Assembly (NCBI RefSeq): GCF_001045435.1
Contig: NZ_LFNG01000001.1
Location: 62,001-126,000, forward strand
Length of the DNA stretch: 64,000 nucleotides
Direction of reading: 5' to 3'
Source of the DNA: Chryseobacterium koreense CCUG 49689
GTDB lineage: Bacteria > Bacteroidota > Bacteroidia > Flavobacteriales > Weeksellaceae
Positions 55,171-63,531 of the stretch are shown here, piece by piece; the stretch's first letter is position 1, and each line of letters opens with the position of its first letter. The notes below the pieces were generated by a model, which saw only the letters and a list, made by a program, of their open reading frames with translations, was not told the origin of the DNA and made no database searches. The position numbers and the translations under genes are program-made.

Positions 55171-56889
55171 TTACAGCTTCAAATCTTTTTTTACTTTTTC
55201 AATCTTATCCGAAAGGATGATGGATTTATTTTTAAATTCATTTTCAGAATTAATCGAATCTTTTACCGAAACATAAAACTTAATCTTCGGTTCGGTTCCG
55301 GAAGGTCGCACGCAGACTTTGGTTCCATCTTCGGTATAATAAATCAGTACATTGGATTTTGGAATTTGATTCATTACCGATTTTTTATTTTCCGGAATGT
55401 CAAGTGATGTTTGTTCCTGGAAATCTTTCAGTTCCACTACTTTCGACCCGGCAATTTCTTTTGGTGGGTTCTCCCTGAAATCCTTCATCATCTGCTGAAT
55501 TTCCTCAGCGCCGGTTCTACCCTTTCGCACCACATTGATGAGTCCTTCATAATACATTCCCAAATCTTTATAAATATCGATCATATACTGGAACATCGAG
55601 CTTCCGTTTGCTTTGCACCACGCAGCGATTTCGCAAGCCAAAAGGATCGAGCCGCAGGAATCTTTGTCTCGAACAAAATCTCCGGTCATAAATCCGAAAG
55701 ATTCTTCACCGCCACAAACAAATTTCTCCTTTCCTTCCACGTCGCGGATCATTTTTCCGATCCACTTGAATCCGGTCAATCCCACTTTACATTCCACCCC
55801 GAATTTATTGGCGATATCGTAGAAAATATCCGAAGTCACAATCGTGGAACCAATGAATTCCTTTCCGGTGATTTTCCCTAATTTCTTCCACTGGTCCAAA
55901 ATATAATAAGTCAAAATCGTATTCGTTTGGTTTCCGTTCAAAAGCTGCATTTCGCCGTCCAGATTTCTCACCGCGATTCCCAGTCGGTCTCCGTCCGGAT
56001 CTGTTCCGATGACGATATCCGCATTGACGATTTTCGCCAAATCGAGCGCCATTTCCAGCGCTTTCGGCTCTTCCGGATTTGGGGACTCCACCGTCGGGAA
56101 ATTTCCGCTCGGAATCATTTGCTCGGTCACCAAATCGATTTTCTTGAAACCTGCCTTCTTCAAGGCTTTTGGAATGGTGGTGTAAGTAGTTCCGTGAATT
56201 GAAGTGAACACGATATTCAAATTGTCATAACCTGTCTTATCCTTTTGGTAAAGGGAATTTTCCATACAGATATCGATATAGACATCATCCTGTTCCTCAC
56301 CAATCCATTCTATCAGATCATCATTTCCATTAAATTTGATCTCCTCAAACTTCACTGAATAAACTTCCCTGATGATATTTTCGTCATTTGGGGGAACAAT
56401 TTGCGCCCCATCATTCCAATAGACTTTGTAACCATTGTATTCCGGTGGATTATGCGATGCCGTCAAAACGATTCCGGCATTGCAATTTTTATCCCGAACC
56501 GTGAAAGAAAGTTCTGGAGTCGGTCGGTGGTTTTTGAAGAGTAGAACCTTGATTCCGTTTGCGGTCAACACATCTGCGCACATTTTGCCGAATTCTCGGG
56601 AATTGTTTCGCACGTCATAAGCGATCGCTACTTTAATTTCCTGATTCGGGAACTGCTCTTTTAGGTAATTGGCCAGACCTTGCGTTGCCTGTCCCAAAGT
56701 ATATTTATTGAGCCGGTTTGTACCAACTCCCATTATTCCGCGCATTCCGCCGGTTCCGAATTCCAGTTCGCGGTAAAATGAATCTTCCAGCTCATCGGAT
56801 TCGGTATCAATCCATTCTCGAATCGTTTTCTTGGTTTCTTCGTCGAAAGTGTCTGTGAGCCAAAGTTTTGCTTTTTCTAAAGTAGTCAT
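55171..56889 (-). CDS. Phosphoglucomutase/phosphomannomutase family enzyme
   Basis: A 572-residue alpha-D-phosphohexomutase. The phosphoserine loop is VLTASHNPPEYNGYKVYW, the metal loop is GTDPDGDRLGIA, the sugar-binding loop is GGEESFGFM, and the phosphate-binding loop is VRPSGTEPKIKFY near the C-terminus. It interconverts hexose 1- and 6-phosphates in the cytosol, feeding glycogen, polysaccharide or LPS synthesis. The length fits the phosphoglucomutase-2 type. ATG 56889 gives MTTLEKAKLWL; the 18 codons before it are not family-like. Confidence 0.93.
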   Translation of the reverse strand: MTTLEKAKLWLTDTFDEETKKTIREWIDTESDELEDSFYRELEFGTGGMRGIMGVGTNRLNKYTLGQATQGLANYLKEQFPNQEIKVAIAYDVRNNSREFGKMCADVLTANGIKVLLFKNHRPTPELSFTVRDKNCNAGIVLTASHNPPEYNGYKVYWNDGAQIVPPNDENIIREVYSVKFEEIKFNGNDDLIEWIGEEQDDVYIDICMENSLYQKDKTGYDNLNIVFTSIHGTTYTTIPKALKKAGFKKIDLVTEQMIPSGNFPTVESPNPEEPKALEMALDLAKIVNADIVIGTDPDGDRLGIAVRNLDGEMQLLNGNQTNTILTYYILDQWKKLGKITGKEFIGSTIVTSDIFYDIANKFGVECKVGLTGFKWIGKMIRDVEGKEKFVCGGEESFGFMTGDFVRDKDSCGSILLACEIAAWCKANGSSMFQYMIDIYKDLGMYYEGLINVVRKGRTGAEEIQQMMKDFRENPPKEIAGSKVVELKDFQEQTSLDIPENKKSVMNQIPKSNVLIYYTEDGTKVCVRPSGTEPKIKFYVSVKDSINSENEFKNKSIILSDKIEKVKKDLKL

Positions 56890-57194
56890 ATTTAATTTTT
56901 TTTTGGATGGAATATGGAAGCAGCAAGAAATTCTGCACACCAATTCAATTTTCCGAATTTTTATTTTTTAATTGGTTCTGAATGCTATAAATGGGTTCAT
57001 CAAATTAAAAGCATCATCATAAAATTTATTAAATTTTTCTTTTTCAATATAGTTTCTGCGTTTTGCTTTATAAAGTCAAGTCACACATTATGTAATCAAC
57101 CGAATAGCAAATCCTAAGAATCTCTTGTTTTCGGGATTAGACTGCAAAATTTACTTGTGAGCAAAGGTTTTAAATTTCCGTCTAGGGATTTCTA
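56890..57194. other. Gene-free A/T-rich stretch
   Basis: About 305 bases between the phosphohexomutase start and the end of the DUF2807 lipoprotein gene. No frame, strong hairpin or exact -7 box was found on the minus strand. It presumably holds the phosphohexomutase promoter. Confidence 0.4.
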
Positions 57195-57920
57195 TTATTC
57201 TAAAACTTTATTCTTCACATTTGCGGTTTGATCAATTTTCAACACCCGAATCGGGTCATTGTAATAGACCAATTTCGCAGTATTTCTGATATTTCCCCTC
57301 AAAGTATCCTTCACGTTCAGTTCCGCATAATTGCCGTTTTTGGAATCAATATTCAAGTTGGTGATGATCCAATAAGGCGCGATGATATTTGCCGTGTCAG
57401 AAATTTTGATCACCGCATCCTTTGTTTTTCCCAGGAAATTTGCACGGCTTGTATTTTTCATCTCTATTTCTGCCTTTCTGGAATTAACTGATCCTATAAA
57501 TTTAGCATTATTTCTCAAGTTGAGCTGAAAATTATCGGTTTTAATTTCGCTCGAAATATTCATTTCCGCTGAATCTGAGATCGAAATCTTTTCGATGTTG
57601 TATTTGGAATAAATCGTGATATTGTAAAAATCGACGCCTTGAGTTTCACGGTTTTCAATGATATTTAAAGTTTTATCTTTAACCTTTATATCAAGATTAT
57701 TCATAATGTTGGAATAGGTTTCCACATTCACGAAACTTTTCTCTGCATTCACATAAAAAACCCGGAACTTCCCTTGAAGATTGATATTGTTGAAGTTTTC
57801 CACAGGGAAATCCCTGCTTTCGATATTTCCTTTCGGGGTGATTTTTCCGCAGGAGAAAAATAGAAATGCGGTAAGGATAAAAGCAATTTTATTCAATGCA
57901 AGGGTGTTAATTCTCATCAT
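57195..57920 (-). CDS. DUF2807 (head GIN) domain lipoprotein
   Basis: A 241-residue lipoprotein. The signal has hydrophobic IAFILTAFLF and lipobox FFSC followed by GKITPKGN. The body is a DUF2807 beta-helix: repeated short rungs such as FNNINLQGKFRVFYV, NNLDIKVKDKTLNII, EKISISDSAEMNIS and NAKFIGSVNSRKAEIEMKN. Proteins of this family are common and poorly understood in Bacteroidota. Its start overlaps the VapC-like stop by four bases (ATGA), so it is translationally coupled to the toxin gene. Another ATG one codon later is equally possible. Confidence 0.85.
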   Translation of the reverse strand: MMRINTLALNKIAFILTAFLFFSCGKITPKGNIESRDFPVENFNNINLQGKFRVFYVNAEKSFVNVETYSNIMNNLDIKVKDKTLNIIENRETQGVDFYNITIYSKYNIEKISISDSAEMNISSEIKTDNFQLNLRNNAKFIGSVNSRKAEIEMKNTSRANFLGKTKDAVIKISDTANIIAPYWIITNLNIDSKNGNYAELNVKDTLRGNIRNTAKLVYYNDPIRVLKIDQTANVKNKVLE

Positions 57921-58330
57921 CTTTTATTAAAAACAAATTCAAGTTTCTGTGTTGAATATTCTTTGAATTTTCTGTCGGAACTTACCAGTATCATTTTCTC
58001 AGAGATTGCTTGCGAAATAATAAAGTGGTCGATTTGGTCTTTGTGATTTGGAATGATTTCCAATTGGGAATAGGTTTTTAGATGTTCGTCTTTGGTGTGA
58101 AGGATGTTCAAATAAAGTTGGTCTTCAATAACATTGGTCAATTCTTCTACCTTGAAGCCCAATCGAATTTTATGAGTTTTATGTAGCAAAATTGTTTCTA
58201 TGATGCTTGCCGAACTCACACACAGGGTGTTAGAAAAATCCGAAATAATATCTTCTACTTCATGAGAAATGCTTTCAGTTTTTCCTAAAAGCATGAAAAT
58301 TATGATATTGGTATCTAATAAGAATCTCAC
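57917..58330 (-). CDS. VapC-like PIN domain toxin
   Basis: A 137-residue PIN-domain protein, probably a site-specific ribonuclease toxin. The acidic active-site residues are D6 (FLLDTN), E45 (SIIETILL), D101 (QIDHFII) and D119 (SSDRKF). It starts with GTG at 58330, 5 bases after the small antitoxin gene, and its stop overlaps the start of the DUF2807 gene. Natural targets of such toxins are tRNA or rRNA; none can be named here. Confidence 0.88.
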   Translation of the reverse strand: MRFLLDTNIIIFMLLGKTESISHEVEDIISDFSNTLCVSSASIIETILLHKTHKIRLGFKVEELTNVIEDQLYLNILHTKDEHLKTYSQLEIIPNHKDQIDHFIISQAISEKMILVSSDRKFKEYSTQKLEFVFNKR

Positions 58331-58335
58331 GATCT

Positions 58336-58488
58336 CTATTTCAAAACCGCTTTTAAATCTAAAATTTCACCTGTTCCCCTCAATTCCAAAACCGCTTTCC
58401 ATGTTTTTGAAATTGGTTTTTGGCCCTTTCCATTTTTATTAGAAATCTTATTTTTCATTCTTTTCAATTTTTTTTCCTTGGTTTCCAT
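58336..58488 (-). CDS. Small basic antitoxin of the VapC-like toxin
   Basis: A 50-residue protein starting at ATG 58488. It begins METKEKKLKRMKNK and ends EILDLKAVLK. The N-terminal half is strongly basic and would bind nucleic acid; the C-terminal KTWKAVLELRGTGEILDL resembles the toxin-binding tail of small antitoxins found before PIN genes. It ends 5 bases before the toxin start and has a perfect -7 box 16 bases upstream. Assignment is by position, size and tail pattern. Confidence 0.75.
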   Translation of the reverse strand: METKEKKLKRMKNKISNKNGKGQKPISKTWKAVLELRGTGEILDLKAVLK

Positions 58489-58504
58489 CCTTCAAACTTT
58501 AATC

Positions 58505-58512
58505 CAAAGATA
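58505..58512 (-). promoter_or_regulatory. -7 promoter box of the VapBC-like operon
   Basis: TATCTTTG on the minus strand matches TAnnTTTG and ends 16 bases before the antitoxin start. It lies between the glycosyltransferase stop and the antitoxin. Confidence 0.5.
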
Positions 58513-58527
58513 CGAAATGTTTTTCCT

Positions 58528-59484
58528 CTAGATTACCTCCTCAATATGATAATTCTTACTCTCCCGGGTTGTTCGGATAATCATTTCGCCCAAAAATCCG
58601 GCGATGAAAAGCAGCGTTCCTAAAATCATCATCGTCAATGCGATGAAAAACCAAGGGTTGTTCGTAATTAAATGCCCATAAATTCCATGCGAAACATCGA
58701 TGAGTTTTGAAATTCCCAACCAAAGTGCCGATAAAAACCCGATAATAAACATCAAGGTTCCAACCGCGCCGAAAAAGTGCATTGGTCTGCCTCCAAACCG
58801 ACTCACAAACCATAGCGTCACCAAATCCAGAAAACCGCGGATAAATCTTTCGGTCCCGAATTTTGAACTTCCATAAGGTCGGGCTTGATGCTGTACAGGT
58901 TTTTCAGTGATTCTTCTAAAACCTGCGTTCGCCGCCAAAACCGGGATATAGCGGTGCATGTCGCCATATACGTCTATGGATTTCACGACCTGTTTTTTGT
59001 AAGCTTTCAACCCGCAATTAAAATCGTGAAGTTCAACCCCCGAAAGTTTTCTGGCAGCGGAATTAAAAAGTTTTGAGGGAAGATTCTTGGTCATCACATT
59101 GTCAAAACGTTTTTTCTTCCAACCGGAAACAATGTCGTAATTTTCATTTTTGACCATGGCGTACAATTCCGGAATTTCTTCTGGAAAGTCCTGCAGATCT
59201 GCATCCATCGTGATTACCACATCTCCGTTTGCCTGTTCAAATGCGGCATGTAGCGCTTGCGATTTTCCATAATTTCTGGAAAACTTAATTCCGTGAATCT
59301 GCGGATTACGGATGTTAAGGTTTTCAATGATTTTCCAGGACGAATCGGTGCTGCCGTCGTCCACGAACCAGATTTCATAAGAAAATCCATGGGATTTGCA
59401 GACCTGGTCAATTCTTGTAAACAGTTCTTCAAGAGACTCTTCTTCGTTCAGAAGCGGGATGATAATGGATAGGTTTGGATTCAA
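58528..59484 (-). CDS. Family 2 glycosyltransferase, polyprenyl-phosphate sugar type
   Basis: A 318-residue membrane-bound transferase that probably moves a sugar from a nucleotide onto undecaprenyl phosphate. The GT-A domain has IIPLLNEEESLEELF, the FVDDGSTDSSW segment and the catalytic MDADLQDFPEEIPEL; two C-terminal membrane helices (FGAVGTLMFIIGFLSALWLGI and FIALTMMILGTLLFIAGFLG) anchor it, as in GtrB- and DPM1-like enzymes. No ATG is available; TTG 59484 gives MNPNLSIIIPL and no in-frame ATG lies upstream nearby. It probably follows the DUF4199 gene in an operon (71-base gap). Confidence 0.88.
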   Translation of the reverse strand: MNPNLSIIIPLLNEEESLEELFTRIDQVCKSHGFSYEIWFVDDGSTDSSWKIIENLNIRNPQIHGIKFSRNYGKSQALHAAFEQANGDVVITMDADLQDFPEEIPELYAMVKNENYDIVSGWKKKRFDNVMTKNLPSKLFNSAARKLSGVELHDFNCGLKAYKKQVVKSIDVYGDMHRYIPVLAANAGFRRITEKPVQHQARPYGSSKFGTERFIRGFLDLVTLWFVSRFGGRPMHFFGAVGTLMFIIGFLSALWLGISKLIDVSHGIYGHLITNNPWFFIALTMMILGTLLFIAGFLGEMIIRTTRESKNYHIEEVI

Positions 59485-59555
59485 AGGTTTTTGATTTGAT
59501 TTTAATGTTCAAATTTACGAATGTTTGTCCATATAAATAATGAATCGGCACAATC

Positions 59556-60137
59556 TTAATGCTCTGTTCTGCTTCTGAAAAAAGTGGCGAAAAATGTCGA
59601 TAAGACCAGGAAATAGACGCAGTATCCCGCAAAAATATAACTAAAATTCCTCGCGGAAAACATCTCTTCATTTTTGCGCTCTTTATTGGCGATCCGCATT
59701 TTTGCTTCTTCATATTTATCCTTCACCGACTTCCACTCTTCGCTGTTCGGCTTTAAAATCTGGATCGTGCTGCTGTAATCCTCTTCCAAAGAAGTTCGGT
59801 AACTTTGGATATATTGGTAGCTGAGCAGATCTTTCGCTTTAGGGTCCACTTTGTTGAAGAAATAAAAAATACTGACCACCGAAAGCAGCCCACCCACAAA
59901 CATGGGAACAAAGGCTCTTCCGAAAATCTCCCGAAATCCCATGCGGGCTCCTGTTTTTCTTAAATTATTTATAGAGAGAAATGCACCCACCAGATAAATT
60001 GCGGGCAGCAAAAACGCATTAATCAGCACGGAATTGTGGTAGTATTGGGTGTTCATTCCAAAAAAATACAATAAAAAGAACACCACCATTGTTGCCACAA
60101 ACAGCAGAAAACCAACTGCATAACCATTTTTTGTCAT
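59556..60137 (-). CDS. DUF4199 family membrane protein
   Basis: A 193-residue protein with four membrane helices: three in the first 100 residues (YAVGFLLFVATMVVFFLLYFF and so on) and one near the C-terminus (YIFAGYCVYFLVLSTFFATFF). Between them lies a charged, probably coiled segment (KSVKDKYEEAKMRIANKERKNEE). The pattern and the YLVGAFLSINNLRKTGARMGFREIFGRAF part match DUF4199, a Bacteroidota family of unknown function often found next to a polyprenyl-sugar glycosyltransferase, as here. It is divergent from the SRP RNA gene. Confidence 0.8.
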   Translation of the reverse strand: MTKNGYAVGFLLFVATMVVFFLLYFFGMNTQYYHNSVLINAFLLPAIYLVGAFLSINNLRKTGARMGFREIFGRAFVPMFVGGLLSVVSIFYFFNKVDPKAKDLLSYQYIQSYRTSLEEDYSSTIQILKPNSEEWKSVKDKYEEAKMRIANKERKNEEMFSARNFSYIFAGYCVYFLVLSTFFATFFRSRTEH

Positions 60138-60167
60138 AAAAATCTATATTTTCTTAAATTTTGAATT

Positions 60168-60196
60168 TTGCTTTTTCAATTAAAGCCGTATCTTTG
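60168..60196 (+). promoter_or_regulatory. Promoter of the SRP RNA gene
   Basis: A TTG (60168-60170) lies 18 bases before a perfect -7 box TATCTTTG (60189-60196). The first paired bases of the SRP RNA follow 5 bases later, a good distance for the transcription start. Confidence 0.7.
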
Positions 60197-60200
60197 CACC

Positions 60201-60293
60201 GGCAAGTCCTACACAACCAGCTCCTGAAAATCCTCCAGGGTGGGAACGCAGCAAAGGTAATCGGTTGTAGCGGTGTGATGTAGGTAGCTTGCC
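60201..60293 (+). ncRNA. ffs: Signal recognition particle RNA, small bacterial type (4.5S RNA)
   Basis: About 93 bases. GGCAAG at 60201-60206 pairs with CTTGCC at 60288-60293 to close the hairpin. The apical part CCTCCAGGGTGGGAACGCAG (60232-60251) carries the conserved internal loop that binds Ffh, including the GGAA and AGCA-type bases. It forms the RNA core of the particle that targets membrane proteins. Ends are set by the pairing, not by experiment. Confidence 0.88.
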
Positions 60294-60309
60294 ATTTTTT
60301 ATTTATTTT

Positions 60310-60360
60310 AAGAGATCAGGTAATTTCTAATTTTGGAATGCTTGATCTCTTAATTTTTTT
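60310..60360 (+). terminator. Terminator after the SRP RNA gene
   Basis: AAGAGATCA (60310-60318) pairs with TGATCTCTT (60343-60351) and is followed by a run of seven T. An earlier T-rich tract directly after the RNA may also end transcription. Confidence 0.65.
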
Positions 60361-60362
60361 AT

Positions 60363-61043
60363 TCAAATCTCAAATTCCTGCCCCAGTTCCGGTAATGAGA
60401 AATCAATGTTTCGGTCTTCAAAGAAGCTTTTTGCTTCCTCATGATTAATTTTAATGGGCGGAAAGGTATCGAAATGGCAACCGATTACTTTTTTCGTGTT
60501 CAAAAGTTCTGCCGCGGCAAAACTTGCCTTTCTGGCACACATGGTGTAATGTGAACCGACCGGAAGTATCGCCAAATCAATGTTTCCGAACAATCTCGGA
60601 AAAATTTCCATATCCGCCATGATTCCGGTATCGCCCGCGAAATAGATATTCTTCCCCTGAAACCGAAAAATATATCCACATGGTTCGCCACCATAAGTTC
60701 CATCGGGAAAACTTGAAGTGTGTGAAGCAGGAACCATGGAGATTTTCAGGTCGCCCATTTTTGCGGAACCTCCGAAATTGAGGTCAATTGAATTCGAATG
60801 TTTGAAATAACCACAGATCTCCGGTTGACCGATCAAAGTTGCGTTCGGATGAATTTGCAAAACTTCCTTCACATCTGCGATATGATCACCATGCGCATGA
60901 GTAATCAAAACATAATCAATTGGTTGCGCCGAAATATCAAACCCCGATTTTTCTTTTTGGAAATTGTAAAAAGGGTCACTCAATATATTTTTCCCGTTGT
61001 AATTGAACAGGAAACAGTTTTGTCCAAGGAATTTAATTTTCAT
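60363..61043 (-). CDS. UPF0173 metal-dependent hydrolase (metallo-beta-lactamase fold)
   Basis: A 226-residue hydrolase of the UPF0173 family. The metal motif ITHAHGDHIAD near residues 49-58, the next ligand in VPASHTSSFP, FAGDTGIMADM with the bridging Asp, and CHFDTFPP are all in place. The start MKIKFLGQNCFLF is also typical. The natural substrate is unknown. The gene lies between the SRP RNA and menA; the gap to menA is 96 bases on the same strand. Confidence 0.9.
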   Translation of the reverse strand: MKIKFLGQNCFLFNYNGKNILSDPFYNFQKEKSGFDISAQPIDYVLITHAHGDHIADVKEVLQIHPNATLIGQPEICGYFKHSNSIDLNFGGSAKMGDLKISMVPASHTSSFPDGTYGGEPCGYIFRFQGKNIYFAGDTGIMADMEIFPRLFGNIDLAILPVGSHYTMCARKASFAAAELLNTKKVIGCHFDTFPPIKINHEEAKSFFEDRNIDFSLPELGQEFEI

Positions 61044-61139
61044 AATGCTATATTTAGTTTCGCGTCAGCAATCAAAATCAAGAGAACAGTTCAATTATTA
61101 CACCTGTTCAATTTTCTTTCATACCACTTCACTTCAAAT

Positions 61140-62066
61140 TTAAAAATAATTCAATCCAAAAGCCAGCAAAACCGCCATCATTAAGGTAAGAATTCCCACC
61201 TGTTTCAAAAATGGGTCCAGTTCTTTTGGCTGGTTCACCGCCATGATTTTTCGCCTTAAAGCCGTCATTGGGAAAACCAGGATCATCACGATGAACGGGT
61301 AATATTTTCCTTCTTTGATGAAACCATTGACTCCAAGAAAAACTAAGATTAAAATCAAAGGCAACATCAGCAAAATGATTTCATAAACCATCGCAAGTTT
61401 GAAACCCAGCCTTAACGCCAAAGTCTTTTTTCCACTTAAAGCATCACTTTCGATATCGCGCATATTGTTCAGGTTTAGAACTGCGGTGCTCAGCATTCCC
61501 ACTGCCGTTGCCGGGATCAGAATGTCCCAGTCAAAAGTTTTGGTGAAGAGGAAATAACTTCCGCACACGGAAACCAACCCGAAAAAGATGAACACGAAAA
61601 TATCGCCCAATCCCATATATCCGTAAGGTTTTTTACCGACCGTGTAACCAATCGCCGCCAAAATGCAGGCAATTCCCAATCCCACGAAAATCCAGAATTC
61701 TTGGATGTGGTTCGGAAAAAATGCAAGATATAGAAGCGCCACTGTGGCAATCAAAGAAAGGATAGAAAACAAAATCACGGCATTCCTCATTTGAGCTGCT
61801 GTAATTTTTCCGGAAGCTACTGCTCTCTGTTCGGCTTCGTTGACCCTTAATTGATCAGTTCCCTTGATTCCGTCGCCGTAATCATTGGCGAAATTGGACA
61901 GGATTTGGTACAATAAAGTGACCAATATCGCCATTGCGAAAATCTTCCAATCCCAAGTTCCACCATTTTCCAAAATCCGCCATCTCGCGATAAAAGATCC
62001 CATGATAATTCCGCTCATGGAAAGCGGCAAAGTCCGCAATCTCGCGGCGTGAATCCAATCCTTCAT
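61140..62066 (-). CDS. menA: 1,4-dihydroxy-2-naphthoate polyprenyltransferase
   Basis: A 308-residue UbiA-type membrane enzyme that attaches a polyprenyl chain to 1,4-dihydroxy-2-naphthoate in menaquinone synthesis. The start WIHAARLRTLPLSMSGIIMGS, the first Asp-rich motif NFANDYGDGIKGTD and the second NNMRDIESDALSGKKTLALRLG are diagnostic. Eight to nine membrane helices follow. It lies 76 bases downstream of menB on the same strand, making a menB-menA unit. Confidence 0.95.
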   Translation of the reverse strand: MKDWIHAARLRTLPLSMSGIIMGSFIARWRILENGGTWDWKIFAMAILVTLLYQILSNFANDYGDGIKGTDQLRVNEAEQRAVASGKITAAQMRNAVILFSILSLIATVALLYLAFFPNHIQEFWIFVGLGIACILAAIGYTVGKKPYGYMGLGDIFVFIFFGLVSVCGSYFLFTKTFDWDILIPATAVGMLSTAVLNLNNMRDIESDALSGKKTLALRLGFKLAMVYEIILLMLPLILILVFLGVNGFIKEGKYYPFIVMILVFPMTALRRKIMAVNQPKELDPFLKQVGILTLMMAVLLAFGLNYF

Positions 62067-62142
62067 ATCTGTTTTTTAGACATTCGATAGGAGACTGAAG
62101 ATGGAAAACTGCAGTTACCCATCTGTTTGTCTCTGCTCTTAT

Positions 62143-62979
62143 TTAAGATATCCATTTATTTTCCCCAAAATCTGGCTTTCTTTTTTCCAGGAATGCATTT
62201 CGTCCTTCCTTGGCTTCTTCTGTCATATAAGCTAATCTTGTTGCTTCTCCCGCGAAAACCTGTTGGCCAACCATTCCGTCATCCGTCAAATTCATGGCGA
62301 ATTTCAACATTCTGATAGACATTGGCGATTTGCCCAAAATTTCCTGCGCCCACTGATAAGCAGTATCTTCGAGTTCTGCATGAGGTATCACCGCATTGAC
62401 CATTCCCATTGCTTCGGCTTCTTTGGCAGAATAATTTCTTCCCAAAAAGAAAATCTCTCGGGCTTTCTTCTGCCCTACCATTTTTGCCAGATATGCGGAA
62501 CCGTAACCACCATCGAAGCTGGTCACATCTGCATCGGTTTGCTTGAAAATTGCGTGTTCCTCACTTGCCAAAGTCAAATCGCAAACCACGTGTAAAGAAT
62601 GTCCGCCACCAACTGCCCAACCATTTACAACGGCGATGACCACTTTCGGCATGAAGCGAATCAGACGCTGCACTTCCAGAATATTTAATCGGTGTCTCCC
62701 GTCATCTCCCACATAACCTTGATGTCCTCTTGCTTTTTGGTCGCCACCGCTGCAGAAAGCATGGACTCCATCTTTTGGACTTGGTCCTTCGCCGGTCAAT
62801 AAAACCACGCCCACCGAAGAATCTTCGGAAACGTGATAAAAAGCGTCATATAATTCGGAGGTTGTTTTCGGACGGAAGGCGTTGCGAACTTCCGGTCTGT
62901 TAATCGCGATTCTGGCGACTCCGCCACTTTTTTTGTAGGTAATGTCTTCGTATTCCTTTACGGTTTTCCAATCGGTCAT
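62143..62979 (-). CDS. menB: 1,4-dihydroxy-2-naphthoyl-CoA synthase
   Basis: A 278-residue crotonase-fold enzyme that cyclises o-succinylbenzoyl-CoA in menaquinone synthesis. It shows FCSGGDQKARGHQGY, GWAVGGGHSLHVVCDLTLAS (oxyanion hole), KQTDADVTSFDGGYGSAYLA with the catalytic Asp region, and GRNYSAKEAEAMGMVN. The N-terminal KTVKEYEDITYKKS matches MenB. It precedes menA. TATCTTTA at 63001-63008, one mismatch from a -7 box, lies 21 bases upstream. Confidence 0.96.
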   Translation of the reverse strand: MTDWKTVKEYEDITYKKSGGVARIAINRPEVRNAFRPKTTSELYDAFYHVSEDSSVGVVLLTGEGPSPKDGVHAFCSGGDQKARGHQGYVGDDGRHRLNILEVQRLIRFMPKVVIAVVNGWAVGGGHSLHVVCDLTLASEEHAIFKQTDADVTSFDGGYGSAYLAKMVGQKKAREIFFLGRNYSAKEAEAMGMVNAVIPHAELEDTAYQWAQEILGKSPMSIRMLKFAMNLTDDGMVGQQVFAGEATRLAYMTEEAKEGRNAFLEKRKPDFGENKWIS

Positions 62980-63108
62980 TTTAGTAGAAAATTTAAGGCG
63001 TAAAGATAGGGAAAAGTTGGGGAAGCGGGAAGATGGAAGTAGGAATTTGGACGAAGAAGAAAAGCTTTGCTCCGTGTAGAAAAAAAATGAAATTAAAAAT
63101 AATTTGGG

Positions 63109-63342
63109 TTAAAGCATTTCGCTTTCATCTACGGAATCATCTTCTTCGAGGATTTTTTTGGCTTCCTCAAGATCATTTTCGCTCACGACGAGGACATAAT
63201 TTTGAGACATGGGAAAAACGGCGACATTATTGACAAATTCGTTTTTCACATAACTGGGAATATCCCGGGATGCGAGTTTTGATTTGGCAATCTCAATCTC
63301 GTAGAGATAGGATGATTGCAGCAGGATTACTAATTCTGACAT
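63109..63342 (-). CDS. DUF2007-type small protein
   Basis: A 77-residue protein starting at ATG 63342 with MSELVILLQSSYLYE. The ferredoxin-like pattern EIEIAKSKLASRDIPSYVKNE followed by NYVLVVSENDLEEAKKILEE is that of DUF2007, a putative signal-transducing or prevent-host-death-unrelated family of small proteins whose function is unknown. The tail is acidic. A longer frame upstream lacks family character. It is a single gene. Confidence 0.8.
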   Translation of the reverse strand: MSELVILLQSSYLYEIEIAKSKLASRDIPSYVKNEFVNNVAVFPMSQNYVLVVSENDLEEAKKILEEDDSVDESEML

Positions 63343-63420
63343 GATTTCTTTTGTTAAAGTTAAACAAATTTTTGAACAGGATCCCCAAAAAATCTTGAAA
63401 AAAAGAACGACAGAAGTTGA

Positions 63421-63503
63421 TAGCCCCGATTGGAGCAATTGTTTGAGCTCTTTTTCTTTTTTTTCAAAAAAGAAAAAAGCGAGTGCGGAAAGCGGGACGG
63501 GTC
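63421..63503. repeat. Intergenic hairpin element, copy B
   Basis: Starts TAGCCCCGATTGGAGC, then GAGCTCTTTTTC (63445-63456). The Pyr-rich CTTTTTCTTTTTT part pairs with AAAAAAGAAAAA around a short loop, followed by GCGAGTGCGGAAAGCGGGAC. The motif order equals that of the element at 34651-34740. It lies between the DUF2007 gene and the permease gene. Confidence 0.55.
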
Positions 63504-63531
63504 TTCGGAAAGAATGAAAATCTGGTTGCTC

